Origin: Membranipora membranacea
Taxonomy: Eukaryota > Bryozoa > Gymnolaemata > Cheilostomatida > Membraniporidae
Direction of reading: 5' to 3'
Assembly (NCBI GenBank): GCA_914767715.1
Contig: OU612071.1
Span: 20,454,948-20,518,947, forward strand
DNA: 64,000 nucleotides
This document shows positions 1-13,100 of the stretch, one piece after another. The notes beneath the pieces were generated by a model. That model was given only the letters and a program-made list of their open reading frames with translations. It was not told where the DNA came from and did no database searches. The stretch's first letter is position 1, and each line of letters begins with the position of its first letter. The translations under genes and the position numbers were made by a program.

Positions 1-19
1 CACTTCTTTGTTCTCTTAG

Positions 20-3000
20 GACTTTCCTGGCTCATCAGCGACTTTCATTTCCAAAGTGAGTACAGAAGACTACTAAAATAAACACTGTCACACTTTTTTG
101 AGATACGATACAATGAATTTCAGGTTCCTCTTGTCCTTGTCTTGTTATTGATGGCCTAGCTTACGGCAACTTAGTCTGAGTACCGAATATTCAAGTTTCA
201 GGGCACATGATTTTACAATTTCCGCCTTTATGAAATAGCTCGGCACTCAAGATTACTGCAAGTGAATTAGAGATCGGTGACATTGTGCTTGTCTTGTGAA
301 TAATTGATCATTGGAATCTCAACCGATTTCAACCCTTATACCCTAAAAGTAGCTGTTGAAATTCTCTGAGTACTCTAGTAAGTATTCACAGGTTGAAAAA
401 GTTTCCCGTTTTCTAATGCTTAAAATAGCTAAATCGAAGGTGGCTACGCCCTGCTCACCATATTGTATTTATATTACAGATCCGAATATCAACAGGCCAA
501 AATTAAAGGGTTGCTCACAACAGACACCTCAAAACAATTAAAACTAACCTCTAGCTAACATTTCTACAGATGTATTTTTTTCCTTCAGATGTACATGCGA
601 CATGTGCCCTAAGAAATGTTGGAAGTGTTGTCGTAAGAGAGTAGCCTGTGACTGCCTGCCCCCAGATACATGTAGGTACAGCGAGGAAGCTGATAAGGGA
701 GGGGAGAAGCTACCCTTAGATGCCTGGGGTAAAAGAGAGTGGAACACAGCTAGAGAAGAGTGCCAGGTAGGGTGAGGATAAGGATGCATTGGTATTAACC
801 CGTAAGAACTCACACTATAGCTTCATACCTTTTTAAAACTTAATAAATTATCACAGTAATTTGTACTTTTCCTGCAAATTAAACTGGATTATTCCTCTTC
901 CAATTTCTTACTGATTCCAGGCGTGAGTCTGACTATTTATAGTATGATGAGCTGTCTTGAATGCAGTGTAACACATACTATAGTTCTATATCGATGGTTC
1001 TTGAGACATAGTTATCTAACATTCCATCATGATCCATGAATTCATTCAACACAGGCTCTACTGATTTGTGATTATACAGGAGGAGATGGAGACTGTTCTC
1101 TCCCCGTATGATGACTGTCCTGACCCTTGTGATAATGAGTGTCCTCCTTACCCACCGCCAAGGAAATTCCCTCAACCAAGCTGTGCTACGTGTATGTCAC
1201 CTAAAGCTGGCAATAGTAACAACGCTAACTCACTAGACGCTGACAACTGCAAGCCAAGTCGCAGAAAAAGAAGAGGTCTGTTTTCATTATTGAATCAGAG
1301 TTACCCGCTCAGTGACCAGGGTAGACTTGCACAGTGCACACATAGAACGCTGTCGTTACAGTAATGTACAGGCCTTGCTATATGAAGTACACCAATGGGT
1401 TTTCAATTTGCACTGTTTCTGAGCGCTACATGTGCTTGTGTCACTGTTGATTTGTGTCAGAGTCATCGTTGAATCTCCCAGCCAAATATCGAGATGTGTT
1501 GATATTACTCACAGCTCACTGTTTTCAAATCTCCAGGAAAGAGAAGCAAGTCTCGCAGGCGAAGAACTCGCTCACGTGGAGGAAAGGGAAGATCTGGTAG
1601 AAAGCGGATTAAATTTGGTAAAGACCCTGAATTTGGTCCAGTATGTGAAGGTTTGAGCTGTGGGCCATCAGAAGCATGCTATGAAGGACTTCCAGGTAAT
1701 CAAAGCATGATGTCTAGTAATCTTGTTTACAAATGTTACCCCCTATAAACAATAATACTAAACAATTGGTGTCACTTTGATTTGTGTAGTAACATTACTT
1801 TCTCATGAAAGTCTATTGAACACTGTTTGGCCTCGTCTCGTACGCAACAACACAACATGCCTGGAAAAAGATGACCTGCAAAACAGTTGACACTTAATAA
1901 AGTAATCTCATAGCTGTCTTCTCCTGCGATGTGGAATTGGAATAAATTTTAACAAAAAATTATACATATTTCCATATATATTCCCAAATACTGTGGTGTT
2001 ATGGTTGAAATATTTGGCAACTTACTGATGTGTAATTAAATTATTTTATCGTAATAAAACCTTAAGAGTGCAAAATGCTTTTATCTCCGTATGGAAATAA
2101 ATGTGAAACGTTGCCGAAATACAAGCATTGCATTCTAACAACGGGAAAGGTCCAGCCTTGGTTGGGTGGAACTATGTGATGTATGACACAACCCATAACC
2201 TTTTGTCAGCTATTATTAAGCAGTTGTGTGTAGTTGGTTCTCAGACAGCTGATGTGCTTGTTCGAGAAGATGCTGCACACAATGATTTAATATCACTACA
2301 GATGTGAATATTGTATATTGTCTTGTTGTACACTAAGGTATTCTCTCACTACAGGAGAGCTGTTCTGTACACGGGATGATATGACAGGTAAAGTTCTCAC
2401 AGATTATGAAGTCGGAGATGGAGAATACAAATATGACATGTGTGATCCAGAGAGGCAGATTTGCTCTGCGAAGTGAGTACAGAGATATGTGTAGATATCT
2501 AGAAAAGATTCGGTACTATACCAAATAATGGTAGGAGAGCCCTCTAATGTGTGAGCATTGGAGGTCTCAGGTTCGAATGCTGCTGCAGTCTACTGACTAC
2601 TGGGCTCAATCTGCGCCGCAGGTGTTCCGACCTGCCTGCAAACTGAGTGCAACTTGGCGCCGAATATTGCGGCCGCACCCTTAAGGTACCTGTATTTCTC
2701 AGTTATCGGAGAGAGACAAACTCGCGATTTTAACCCACATCGGGCACAAGCATAGCTCCAATATTTTGAAAAATTGCACGAGATGAGTGACCTAAACCTC
2801 TTTTATAGTATACAATATATTTAACATATATTGATTTTTGAGCACTTATGAATGAACCTGATATGTCTCAAGCCCCCATTCGCCTGGATAAACTCCGTTT
2901 ACACCAGACCACACACCAAGTTTTTTTAAGGAAACTGCCCAGCAATAATGCAATATATCGCATTTCAAAACATTTTAATATTGTATTGGTGATCATGTCT

Positions 3001-5516
3001 AATAGTTATTTTCACAGTTGAATCCTCCCAAATATCTGACGTTGAGTCGCAGTGACCTCTGAAAGTTCATTTTGGGGCAGAAAGTGCCCTTTATAAATTG
3101 ATCCCTCTGTGCCTTGTTTTTGAGGTATTTGATTAAGTTATGCTTTCACCATATAGAGGAGGCATGGCACTAACTGGAGGAGTGACATTTTAGTGAAACT
3201 TTATGTTTTTAGGCCTCCTTCCATCAATAGTCTTACCAGCTTACAGATACTAGTTTTCACAACTGGAACAGATAATAGCCCAAATTTTCAATGATTTAGG
3301 TCAAAATTTTCCAGCCAAAATACAGAAATTCAGAAAGATGTCAGTCAAATTTGTTGTCAGCATGATGAACAACAGGAGATTGTCTAGACTTTGATCAAAG
3401 CGATCATTGATTGTGGCTTTACATCTTGAGATATTTGGATTTTTGTAGCTAAACTAGATTTATTTGGTCCAAAACATGCACCCCTTTCCGACCAAAAAAC
3501 TGAAAATAGGTTAAACAACATGTTATACACACCAGTTTCCATTAAACTAGAGAGTATTTCGGAGGTTTTGATCGTGGCGCTTGATTATAAATTCAATGGT
3601 AGAGAAGTAATGAACATGAACATTATTCTCATTCGATGCTAAAAAGTCACCCAAAAATCGTGTTCCATTGTTGTACACAATGTGCTTTGCATAACGTAAT
3701 TTACTGCATCATTTTGCCCATTGCTGCCTATATGCTTTCAATGTATTTTAGTTAATGTACAATTAATCAAGTTAAAAACATTACGGTTTGAAAAAAATCG
3801 CGATATTAAACATAAGCCAGACTATTAGCATAGAATTTTTGAGATTGGGCAAGTAGTTCCTGAGAGACTGAATATCACATTAAATCTTTTCTACAGAGTG
3901 ACTCGTAGGTGTGGGCCGTGTACCCCTCCTCCCCCTCTCATCTCTAAAGAGCATGATGAAGGAGCCTGCTGTAAGTCAGACTGTGAGAAGCCGTGCCTCC
4001 CTCCCCAGCTGATGTCCCCGTGCAATCCCCGACCTGCTTGTGTCTGCAGAAGGGACTGTAAGAAGGAGTACTGTATGATCATGCATGGAAACTGTCTCCG
4101 CTGCAGTCCTAAACAGTATGTATCAGTCTTAAGTCTTGACTTTTACAGTGTCAGTGAAATTTGAAGTCTTTTTTGACTTTTCTTGTCTCTTAAGAGATTT
4201 TCGTCTCCCCCTATTTTCAACAACAAACTGGCTGTTTTCAATGTGTGGGTCGAATGAGTATCTGAAAGAGCTTCCCTATTGTTCGTGGTATTTTTGAGAA
4301 AACAATAGGATTTTGTGATTGCCCACTTTTTATTTATTTTATCGTTCTTTTGGTTTGCTGATAACCTACTACTAATAAAAAGGAAACTCTGTTAGCATGA
4401 AGCATGTGGTGTGTTATCCTAATGCGACTCCAAACCCTTCCAATAAATACCAACTAGCTTCAAATGTACTAAATTTTTAAACAGAGTTGAGAAGTAAGGC
4501 AGCGAACAATCTTAATCTTTTTTCCATTGCTTTAGTCTGCCGGATATGTCAGAATGTAAGCCATGTACTATACCTAAAGGCAGCATTAAAAAGAAACCAA
4601 AACCGAAGAAACACCCCTGTGACGACTCTGAGGAATGTGAGGATCCATGTGAGGCTTTGTTTGGTGAGTGAGTTATGTATACATTTTTTTCTTCATATCA
4701 TTGGAATAACTTGAGAATGTTTCACAAAGTCAGACATAGAAAAAAAAAGAGAAAAAAAAAATTTCAATCAAGATGTCGACAAAGATAATTAGAAAAATTA
4801 TATTCGAATGATTTCAATCTATTTAATCTAAAGTTTGATAAATGATTAATCTATATTTCTGGAAAAATTATTCGAATCAGCGCAGACATATTATGATAAC
4901 ATTGAACAATCAGTATAAAGACAGCACGATCTATAAAGCACATCCACTCATGGCTGGACACAGCACAAACCTTGCCACAAGATATGTACAAAGCTAAACA
5001 TGGTGGCTTAGTTAGCCATATATATTAACAGATACGGACAATTTTTTTAACTATGATTAAGATGTAGTGAACAATGATGCTATCATTTTGTTAAATAAAA
5101 TTGAATTTATTTAAATTTTGATTTCATTTTATAAATTCACTTGAAACAGTTAATTTAAAGTTCAATGGTTTAAATAAATTAAATTCTAAAATAATAATTT
5201 AATTAAAACTTTATTAATAGTTTGATTATGTGAATCAAATGAAGTAACTTGAAATCAATTAAATTAAATGAATATTAAATTAATTTTTCATAAAATTAAA
5301 TTAAAAAAAAAAACTAAAAAAAATTGTTAAAATGTTCATTTTAAAGATTAAACTACTAGCTTTATTTCTAAATGACAGAGAACAGTGTGTATCACACAGA
5401 CAGTATCAGTATCTAATCACACTTTCATCTTTGTTTTAGGCACTTGTGACCCCCCTCAACCGTGTGTGAAGGAGTGTACTACTGGTGAATGTGAGAATGC
5501 CTGTCTCATCATGTAA
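20..5516 (+). CDS. Cysteine-rich, arginine-rich protein, 3' part of a multi-exon gene
   Basis: Exons: 20-55 (tentative), 589-766, 1080-1275, 1537-1695, 2355-2472, 3897-4115, 4536-4663 and 5440-5516, ending in TAA. All introns are GT-AG and every junction phase agrees (2,0,1,1,2,2,1), giving one frame of about 369 residues with the N-terminus outside the window. About 45 residues are cysteine, often as CxC, CC, CxxC or CPxC. Exons 1080-1275 and 1537-1695 encode an Arg/Lys/Ser-rich stretch of about 36 residues (RRKRRGKRSKSRRRRTRSR), like a nuclear-localisation or protamine-type segment. Lys-Pro-rich KKKPKPKKHP lies near the C-terminus, which ends ENACLIM. I do not recognise the family. Cysteine-rich structural proteins of sperm, cuticle or metal-binding type are possibilities only. 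The gene converges on the - strand array. The exon at 20-55 rests on a pyrimidine-rich acceptor, a GTGAGT donor and compatible phase. Confidence 0.85.
2525..2720 (+). mobile_element. tRNA-derived SINE-like element in an intron
   Basis: It lies in the intron between exons 2355-2472 and 3897-4115 of the first cysteine-rich gene. A B-box-like GGTTCGAATGC at 2570-2580 is followed by a GC-richer tail unlike the AT-rich intron. The tail includes TTGGCGCCGAATATTGC and resembles a segment near 60810. The ends are not resolved and no target-site duplication was found. Confidence 0.5.
4740..5345. repeat. AT-rich low-complexity intron block
   Basis: Most of the last intron of the first cysteine-rich gene is AATTAAAT-type low-complexity sequence with short self-complementary stretches. 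A related block lies at 6370-6700. Both end in a similar segment that runs into an AAA-GACAGAGAACA-like motif, so the two probably derive from one repeat. No coding potential. Confidence 0.55.
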
Positions 5517-5770
5517 TCATGTCTGATACGGAGTCATACTTAGTGTGATTATAATACTCTTAACGAGTCTGTCTTATGAATGGTGGTATTTAATACCATG
5601 TGATTTGAAGACTGTGACAATGGATCAAACTTTGTTGAATTATTGTTTTCCAATGCATTTAGCCATCAGGAGAAAACAACTGGTTTGTCCATCTTGCATA
5701 GCTGCAAAGCTGTTGCGTTGCAATTTTTGTTTTTCCATGCTGTACTTTCAAAGTCGTAGGACGATGGTTG

Positions 5771-5776
5771 AATAAA
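5771..5776 (+). terminator. Polyadenylation signal AATAAA
   Basis: A canonical AATAAA lies about 255 bases after the stop codon at 5514-5516 and is the first good signal downstream. The implied 3' UTR is about 270 bases. Confidence 0.55.
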
Positions 5777-6005
5777 AAAACAGATAAAAATCTGTTGATT
5801 ATGATCACAATGTCTCTCTGAATTATTAGTCCGTTTTATTGCTGCTTATGAATAGCCTTCATATCAAACCTCTGAATTATGCAAAATTTGACTACGAGAA
5901 GGCGGTGCGAATCCTGGTCAGCACCAGGTGGTTTTGATACAGATACATTAGAGGTTAAAGTTTTAAGAACTGTATTGAGCATGTTTTTCTGGCTGTTGCT
6001 TCATC

Positions 6006-6040
6006 TGTAATCATAGCAAATAATATTTGCTATGATTACA
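6006..6040. repeat. Perfect inverted repeat, 17-bp arms
   Basis: The arm TGTAATCATAGCAAATA is followed by one A and then its exact reverse complement. It lies in the gap between the convergent + strand gene and the first array gene. Confidence 0.9.
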
Positions 6041-6057
6041 GCATTCTGATTGTAGAA

Positions 6058-6107
6058 TTCTTGTTTTGCACATTGAATATATAATATATCAATGTGCAAA
6101 ACAAGAA
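6058..6107. repeat. Inverted repeat, 19-bp arms with AT spacer
   Basis: The arms TTCTTGTTTTGCACATTGA (6058-6076) and its exact reverse complement (6089-6107) enclose a 12-base AT spacer. It starts 17 bases after the previous palindrome. Confidence 0.9.
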
Positions 6108-6369
6108 CAAGAAGTTGTATGCTAAATCCTGACAAATATGGTAATCCAGAGAAATCATTCAGCTAAAACAGGCTGTTTTGCTTGAGCTTTTATGTGATAC
6201 GTTCTACTGTAAAATTGCGTCCCACCATAATGAAAACTTCCAATTCATCTGTATATAGAGATTATCTTATAAGTGTACAGATAACAAAAATAATGATGTT
6301 TTAGGTAACTTGTTGACGTATTGAACAAGAAAATAAAACATGATAAGCCTACTAACAAAATTAAAATGA

Positions 6370-6700
6370 ATAACATATAACAATATTTGTTAATAATTAT
6401 GATATTATAAAGTATTGAAAAAAAACTGCTAGCTTCATTTTAAAACTGGTTAATAGTTTTTCTTAATTTTTAATTAAATTAAATTAAGTTAAATCTAATT
6501 CTAGATCAATTTGAAATTCAATTTATTTAATTAAATATCAATTAATTTAAATGAAATTTAGATAAATTGATTTTAAAATTTATTAAATAATTTAACTGAT
6601 TAAATTCAATTTTAAATAATTTTTCTTTTTAATTTAAAAAACCACTTAAAAACAATTTTAAATTATTCATTTGAAAATTAAACTGTCAGCTTCATTTTAA
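6370..6700. repeat. AT-rich low-complexity intergenic block
   Basis: Dense AATTAAAT-type sequence related to 4740-5345. Apart from this block and the two palindromes, the gap from 5780 to 7199 holds nothing I can assign. Confidence 0.5.
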
Positions 6701-7199
6701 AAGACAGAGAACAATATGCCTCTTTCCAACAGTTCAATTCTACATTGCTTACTACTTGGAAAGTTGGCCCTTAAGGCTCAATTATTACCCCAACATTATC
6801 TTCTATATGCTGCTGCTGCTGCTATATCTCACTGTGTTTTTGGAAGGGTTGTGTACAATTCTGTTTCTGTTGGTCAAAATATGATTTTTCAGTCACACAC
6901 AAAGTAGCGTTTGGAATACTGCATGCTGGTTTCAAAATTCCATTCCTAACCAAACTGATATAAGAACCACTTCCATAATAATTTTAATGCATGCCTGTCT
7001 TACATGGTGTTTCATTGCAAATTGCTAGAACAATGAATTTTAACTATGCGGAGGTAAAATACAATTATTTATTTGAAGATGTAACACATTTTGATGTAGA
7101 ACTTAAAACAAGGGTACATCATGAAACAATATAATCTAGCATCAAAGGCAAATTATCATTTATCAAAATAATGGCAACTTTCTCCAAAAAGAGCAGTCC

Positions 7200-10100
7200 C
7201 TAGTATCTAGGGCAGTAAGCTGTGTATCTCTTTGTCAGTGCAGGTGTGAAGTAACATCCCCTCTGTGTTATCTCAGCCAGACACTGCACTGTATAATTAT
7301 GCTCGATGCTGCAAAAAGAAGACTTTAGTTGAGACACAGTCATGTGTCACTGCAAAATCAGCGTCGGCTTTTCATTGATTAAATTATATCTGCTAGCAAG
7401 TTCAATATCAAGAAATTGGCACAATCTGAATGAAAATATCTATGACCATCATTTGATGTATATGTAATGGAGTTAGTGATGTATTGATGACATGTGACAA
7501 ACTTACTTGGTCTCTCCACATCTAAAGCTTCCTTCGTTCGTTAGATGAAAGCATTGTTCCAATGGCCAACAACCTAAAATACATAATCATTAATAAATTT
7601 CTTGAATACAGATTTTTTACTCACTTGGCATCGGTTCTTTGGCCACTTACTACTGCCTGCAAAACATTCGATTTTAAAGACTACCGAATTACCAGAGCAC
7701 TACCTAGTCTTGCAGGATGGGTAGTGGTTAGGATTCGAGTATCTCAATCTGAGAGGTGCAGGTTCGAATCCCGGTCACTACCCATGCTGCTGAAGGAGGT
7801 GAGCTCTCTGGACAATAGCCTAGCTTGCCCACTCCTACCTTGTACCGGATTGTGCTAAAATGAATATGTATATGTCTCTTTGTTATATTCCTGTAAAGAT
7901 TGCTGGAGAGCAGCTAATAAAAAATGATTGACATTTATATTAACAATATCGTCAGTAGCTGGAAATTTACGTTCAAACTGGAAAAATACAAAGATCTTCA
8001 GGGGAAAACCTATTTATTGTACTATAAGCTGTGACCCCTGCTAATCAATAAGGTATCTATGACTATGACCTGCACAAGCCCTATAGGCTATCACTCCAAC
8101 ATATATTTGGGTTATTGATATTTCCAGATGAACTAGAAATTAATATATTTTCCTTGAGAGGCGCCATTGTCATAGATTGACCTTTGTAGAGAGTTCTATG
8201 ATAATAATAACAATAAAAAAAAAAATAATAATAAAGTTTATTTATGAAACGCTTAATAAAATGGTTTGAAAACAATGATTTCTAAGCGATGTACATGTTA
8301 TAAAAGGTCAATTAAGAATGGCAACTGCCCAACACCTAAAGATCCACTATAAAACCTACATATTACATGGGGTATATGCTTCACAGAACGGATGCGTTTT
8401 TGACTGTGATTTAAATGAGGAGGTCCATGGAAGAGAGACTGTGAAGGTAAGATGGTAGGGAGTTCCGCACATCTGGTAAAGTGGAATTAATGGATCGACC
8501 ACCCACTGTTTTTAGTTTACATTTAAAATTGCTCACAAGAGTGTTGGCTAAGTTGAATCGAGTGGTTCAGGCATGCTTAGAAGTTGTGAAAGATTGAGAA
8601 ATGTAGACAGGGATGAGATGGGGATGATGGGCGGTTTTATGAGCCATGATTGATATCTTGAATTTTGATCGGGACCTGATGGGTAGCCAGTGCAGTTTAC
8701 CGTGGTAGGTTATTTGGCTTTCACAGTCATAGTCAGCAATAGGTCCTAGATGAGCAGGATAGTCAATTTCTAACACTTTGCATCACTTACTTGGTTCAAT
8801 AGTAGGTTCTGGTAATTCATCACATATCTCATAGAGGAATCGTGTAGCATCGAGGCTCAACGAAAATGCTCCACTGAGGTCTGCGCTATCGTTACATGAT
8901 ACAGTATCATCCCAAAGAAGTGCCATAGCTCTACAAGCATAATAATATTGAAATACATTCTAACTATTTACGTGGTTGATTGGTTTCTGCATGACCGCCA
9001 AGGTGACTACCTTGATTTGAATAGGTTCAAAAGGTCTCAAAAGTCAAGGCGATGTTTAATGTTCATCACCAATATTGAAATAAGAAGAAGTGTTTCCCTT
9101 GTGTGCAACTCAATAATATACTGATACAAGATTGTGATAGGATGTTATTATCAATATCATCTATTGGATGAATTGATGTTTGCTCTACTTCTGCTCACCG
9201 GCTAATATATGCAGAAAACTGCTAACATTGAGAATATATATATATATCTAATTCCCTACTGTTCACTCACATGTCACAGCGCCCAGCCTCAGCTGCTGCT
9301 CTTGCAATGACTCTTGTTCTGTTATCTTGTGCAGCTGCCTCACAACCTGGGAGGCAGAAAACAATTATATTTTAAATTGCTGGCTCACATAGTTTTCTTG
9401 TATACATTTATTATATTGAGTTGTAATATTGTTTTAAATTGGACACAGTATATGATGTAGTAGTGTTCATCAATGTGCTGCTAAGTTTTACAAAGAACCT
9501 ATCCCACTGTTCTGGTCAGACATGTTTTGTGGCATTTTGGCTCGACTGGTTAAGGAAATATACTTACTCCTTGGGCAAAGTTCAGCAAGAAGTTTAGTGA
9601 ATCTCTTTACCAGAACTCCAGCATATGTACATCCATCTCCTGCGTATCGAGAGTAACACCCCAGTGCATTAAACCTTTTCTGGCTGTATAAATCATTCAA
9701 AGCATTAATATGAAACTCTCAACAAGTATATAAGTAGTAGTTTGTCGTATAAATAACCCATCAGCCGATCAGAAAACTGCGATGGGCCATTATATTGAAG
9801 TGGGATGAACAAGTATTTAGAAATATCATTTGTTGGGGCCAAATTTAGAAATCATCAAGTTTTGCCAGTTGATTATTTGTTTGTTATTAATGTTGTATTA
9901 TATTATGTGTGTTTGTAATGCTGGGAGATGCTCAGAACACAACCAGTTTGACTTGCAAGAAGCATGGACCTCATTTAATGGAAACACTAAAACTACATGT
10001 GCATATAATAGTCTGAGACATATGACATAGGTAAAGTATTCAAATACAAGAGTGGGTAATTCCAACCATACTGACTCTCGTGATCTGACTGGGCATGTAG

Positions 10101-13100
10101 ATCACTGATAAACTAGGCTATCATTACCACAAAGAGTATGTCGTAAGGCTAAGTATGTATCATGCGTGACTTGAATTTGCGCATGTGCAAGAACAATGAG
10201 TTTAGTCTGGGTTCTAATTGCAATTTTGGTCTGGGGAGAGAGGACACCCCCCTGCATAAATTGCCAGGCAAATTTAGCTAATTGTGACAATAGAAGATAA
10301 CTCTTTCTAACAATTCTGCACGCATTTGAGAGTGTGCCACCAGAGCAGGTAGCCAATCAGATGGCTTCGGAATTCCGAGACTCAATTTTGCAGAGATCAG
10401 CTCATGCCCAGAGCTGAGCATGCGCAGAATGAATTCCAACAATGACATGAACATGAGAAGACAATAACATATGAACACAATATGGCATGAGAAGACAATG
10501 ATCAATATTATACATGAATGCACTAATACAACATCCCCTCTCTAGTCTCACAAGCTGCAATGCAATATGAACATGAGAAGACAATAACACATGTACACAA
10601 TATGACATGAGAAGACAATGATCAATATCATACATGAATGTACTAATACAACAATTAACACCGGTAACTTGTCAATCCCAAAAAAATTGTAAGTCTCCCG
10701 CTCTGCTTGCTTTAATTTGAGCCTTGTGTATCACTTTATGTCACTGATAAAGACAATGTTTTGGATGATAGATTCTTTACTCACTCATTCACTCCACAGC
10801 CAGCAGTGAAGTCATTTGAAGGGTTCTGAGTAGTGCACTCAACAAGGGTATCACAGGCTGAAAGACAGAGAGAACACATGTGAGATTATGTTTGTTTCCT
10901 GTTGTATGTAAGTTTTTTGTTGGGTTGTTTTAAACACTAATTAGATTTCTACATCATATCCTTCCACATATTGTAGTCCAGTTACATTTGAGCCCAAAGC
11001 ACCATTCAACTAAGCTCGTGTGATTGCTCGATGCTTTAGGCTATTTATTTGCCCTAATGATGTCCACATTCCAAAATCAATTTGTTTGGTATAAGGCACG
11101 GCACTCCACTGCACCGTATCGCAAGGTATACTGCAGGTTTTGACACAGGGTAAGGCATGGGTCTTTTAATTGAGAGGTCCAAAGATCGATTCCCGGCGTG
11201 GCACGGTGGTGTCAGGAAGAGCATCCGACTTCAAATGCTCCTGTGCCCCATCAGGATCCAGTCCGTAGACCCGTACTGATACCAAGACAAAAAACCAAGT
11301 AACATCATGGTTTCTCACACGGTATCACAGGGTTCAAGACTATAAAATGGACGTGAGTTATAATATCAAATGCATATTTATGGTCTTCATTATTGTGTGT
11401 CATCAAATGCTTGAAGCCCCTGTGGAATGCCAGATGTGTATTGAAACCCAGCAACCACACTGATGACGTGATATACTATTGCATGTATATCTCTGATCGA
11501 TAGAGAGTGAATTAATTCACTTAGCCTGAGTGCAGCTGAAATTCAGTATTTAGGAGACGTATGGATGATTACCCAAACTTTTGGATATACACTTATCATT
11601 TTCTCATTCTTTGGTAAAATATTCTAATTTATATTTAGAAAATCTGATATCACCTTTTAACAGTTTTAGAAGAGCATTTAGCACCTGTTTTTGACAAGAA
11701 AAGTGACATCGAAACTGTGTATTGCTAGCCTAAGCTCAGAAAAGAGAACTAATAATGCAGAGCTAGGTAATTCTGTTTCGATCATGTCTGTTTGATAAAA
11801 TTGAAGTTGTCCTCTCTTCTAGCCAAATGTAGGTGCTAAATAGCTATATCGATCAGAGATACACATACTAATAGTGTAATCTCGAAATCAGTGTGCCCAG
11901 CAACAGTAACTTTTGTCATAAATCTGTAGGCCTATTTGAATTAATAAATCAAACTAAAATTTAATCAATTGAGCAATTACAGTTACATGATAAATAGCAA
12001 CTGCTCAGGAATTTTCGAAATTCAATAACAACATCAAACAGGAATCACCATGGATACCACCTGACCTGGTGGAAGAGAAGTTAGATTATCATCATTTTCA
12101 AGACATCCAGCTCCAATATATGTGTAATACAGTGGGAAGAGGGCGTACATGTCCTCTGCCCGGTCAACACCTCTCTGACAGTTCAAATCAAACACAACGA
12201 TATTCTCTCCGGCACTAAAATGTGTGATCATAAAACACTGACGATTTTTTGTGAGTAAGTGAGTGACATGCCAAAGTGGAGACAAAAGTACGATATTATG
12301 TCTCATAATATGTGACATAGTGTGTTGAAGTCATGAAATATGTCAGTGTGGTTATAAAAACAAAACAGAGTGATCTTGTGATACAACATGTGGTAGAGTG
12401 GTTTCAGTTACTCATCGTATGACTGAGTTTTACATTATAACCAAAATGGTAATCGAGTCTAAATTTTTAATTCTGACTGTGAACCTACTTATCTAATCAC
12501 CCTACTTTGATTGAGTGTCCTTTTAATCCAGTATTTTTTTAATCTTTGGTCATCAATTTGGTACATTTTTGGGGAGTTTTATTGTTTTAGGAGAAACAAC
12601 TATGTGGATTTTTTTCAGCACCAGTCAACCTCATGTGCAAATATATTTTAGTCAAATTCTTTATATTTGAATGCATTTTATAAAAGATTGACCTTGAACT
12701 TACTGTCTACAGTCCCCTGCATCAATTGACATATTCACCCGCTCATATACGGAACCAGTATCAAGACAACCTGAATTTGGAAAGAGGAGAGTCAAGACAA
12801 AGCAGATCAAATCTTAAGTTGAAGGACACACGTTTGAGTGTTATAACAAATCAGACACATTTCACTAGTTGCAGTGGAGTATCAGGGTGGTAATGACGAT
12901 TGGCTAACCATCACAATGTCTCTATTATTCATTAGTACACAAGAAAATATATTAATACAGTTTTAATGCTCTGATCATGATATAGTGAGTAGATTAAGTT
13001 AAGAACCCAAGCTATCTCAATGTGACCGGCTTTTTTTGCTTGGAGATAGGCTTGTCTTATATCACATCAATTTTTCATCGAAGCATAGATAGGCTGCCGC

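Noticed and set aside
5545-5775. 76-codon frame after the first cysteine-rich gene
   Set aside because: It lies in the probable 3' UTR between the stop codon and AATAAA, with no family resemblance.
5920-5960. B-box-like GGTGCGAATCCTGG
   Set aside because: No A-box, no tail and no second copy were found, so it is too little to call a SINE.
7719-7783. tRNA gene
   Set aside because: At 65 bases it is too short, with a poor D-arm, and it is fused to a SINE-type tail. Treated as a SINE head.
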